Assembly: GCA_000432015.1 (NCBI GenBank)
Contig: HF985406.1
Location: forward strand, 1 to 5,546
Direction: 5' to 3'
Origin: Clostridium sp. CAG:1024
Lineage (GTDB): Bacteria; Bacillota; Clostridia; Christensenellales; CAG-138
DNA length: 5,546 nt
In this document: positions 5,441-5,546 of the stretch, one piece after another
How positions within the stretch are numbered: the first letter of the stretch is position 1
Layout: the number at the start of each line of letters is the position of its first letter
The notes under the pieces: generated by a model
Databases searched by the model: none
Told to the model about the DNA's origin: nothing
Seen by the model: only the letters and a program-made list of their open reading frames with translations
Position numbers and translations under genes: made by a program

Positions 5441-5546
5441 ATGGATAAGGAACAACTGATTGCTGATATCAAAGCGATGTCCGTTCTCGAGCTTGCTGAG
5501 CTCGTGAAGGCGCTCGAAGAGGAGTTTGGCGTTTCCGCAGCGGCGA
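5441..5546 (+). CDS. rplL: 50S ribosomal protein L7/L12, 3'-truncated by the window edge
   Basis: L7/L12 is the multi-copy stalk protein that recruits translation GTPases. Only the first 35 residues are present (MDKEQLIADIKAMSVLELAE...EEEFGVSAAA), out of about 120-125 in the family. They cover the N-terminal dimerisation domain that binds the C-terminal helix of L10 and the start of the Ala-rich hinge. The start is set by AGGAGGA at 5427-5433, 7 nt before the ATG. The 48-nt gap after rplJ has an A/T-rich stretch (5411-5424) but no terminator or promoter, so rplJ and rplL are co-transcribed. The strong ribosome binding site fits the need for more L7/L12 than L10. Confidence 0.97.
   Translation, partial: MDKEQLIADIKAMSVLELAELVKALEEEFGVSAAA

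Overview
This is a housekeeping segment from a GC-rich bacterium. All genes are on the + strand. Three signs point to a high-GC Clostridia-like Firmicute: strong AGGAGG-type ribosome binding sites, the rpmG-secE-nusG-rplK-rplA-rplJ-rplL gene order, and a Gram-positive-style L10 leader that ends in an intrinsic terminator. The lineage is inference; no species can be named from the sequence alone.

Positions 1-2228 hold a TldD/TldE pair. This is the two-subunit metalloprotease that degrades unstructured peptides and, in E. coli, matures microcin B17. The tldD copy has lost its 5' end to the window edge but keeps the catalytic HExxxH motif and the C-terminal Cys. The tldE copy is complete, overlaps the tldD stop codon, and lacks the metal-binding motif, as expected for this subunit.

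Positions 2229-2381 hold a strong sigma-A-type promoter and a short GC hairpin. They start a translation and secretion gene block: rpmG (ribosomal protein L33, zinc-ribbon form), secE (translocon subunit) and nusG (transcription elongation factor). A 130-nt spacer, rich in potential hairpins, then leads to rplK (L11) and rplA (L1). The spacer includes a candidate translational switch at the rplK ribosome binding site.

Positions 4667-4864 are the main regulatory region. A near-consensus extended -10 promoter sits inside a 31-bp dyad. It is followed by an L10 leader with a GNRA-capped, kink-turn-like hairpin and an intrinsic terminator, plus a long-range pairing that excludes the terminator. 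These precede rplJ (L10) and the start of rplL (L7/L12), which runs off the right end. By analogy with Bacillus subtilis, the L10(L12)4 complex would shut down its own operon by promoting termination in this leader.

I found no mobile element, CRISPR array, tRNA, rRNA or defence-like gene. The observations most worth checking are regulatory: the dyad over the rplJ promoter, the competing pairings at the rplK ribosome binding site, and the alternative folds of the L10 leader.
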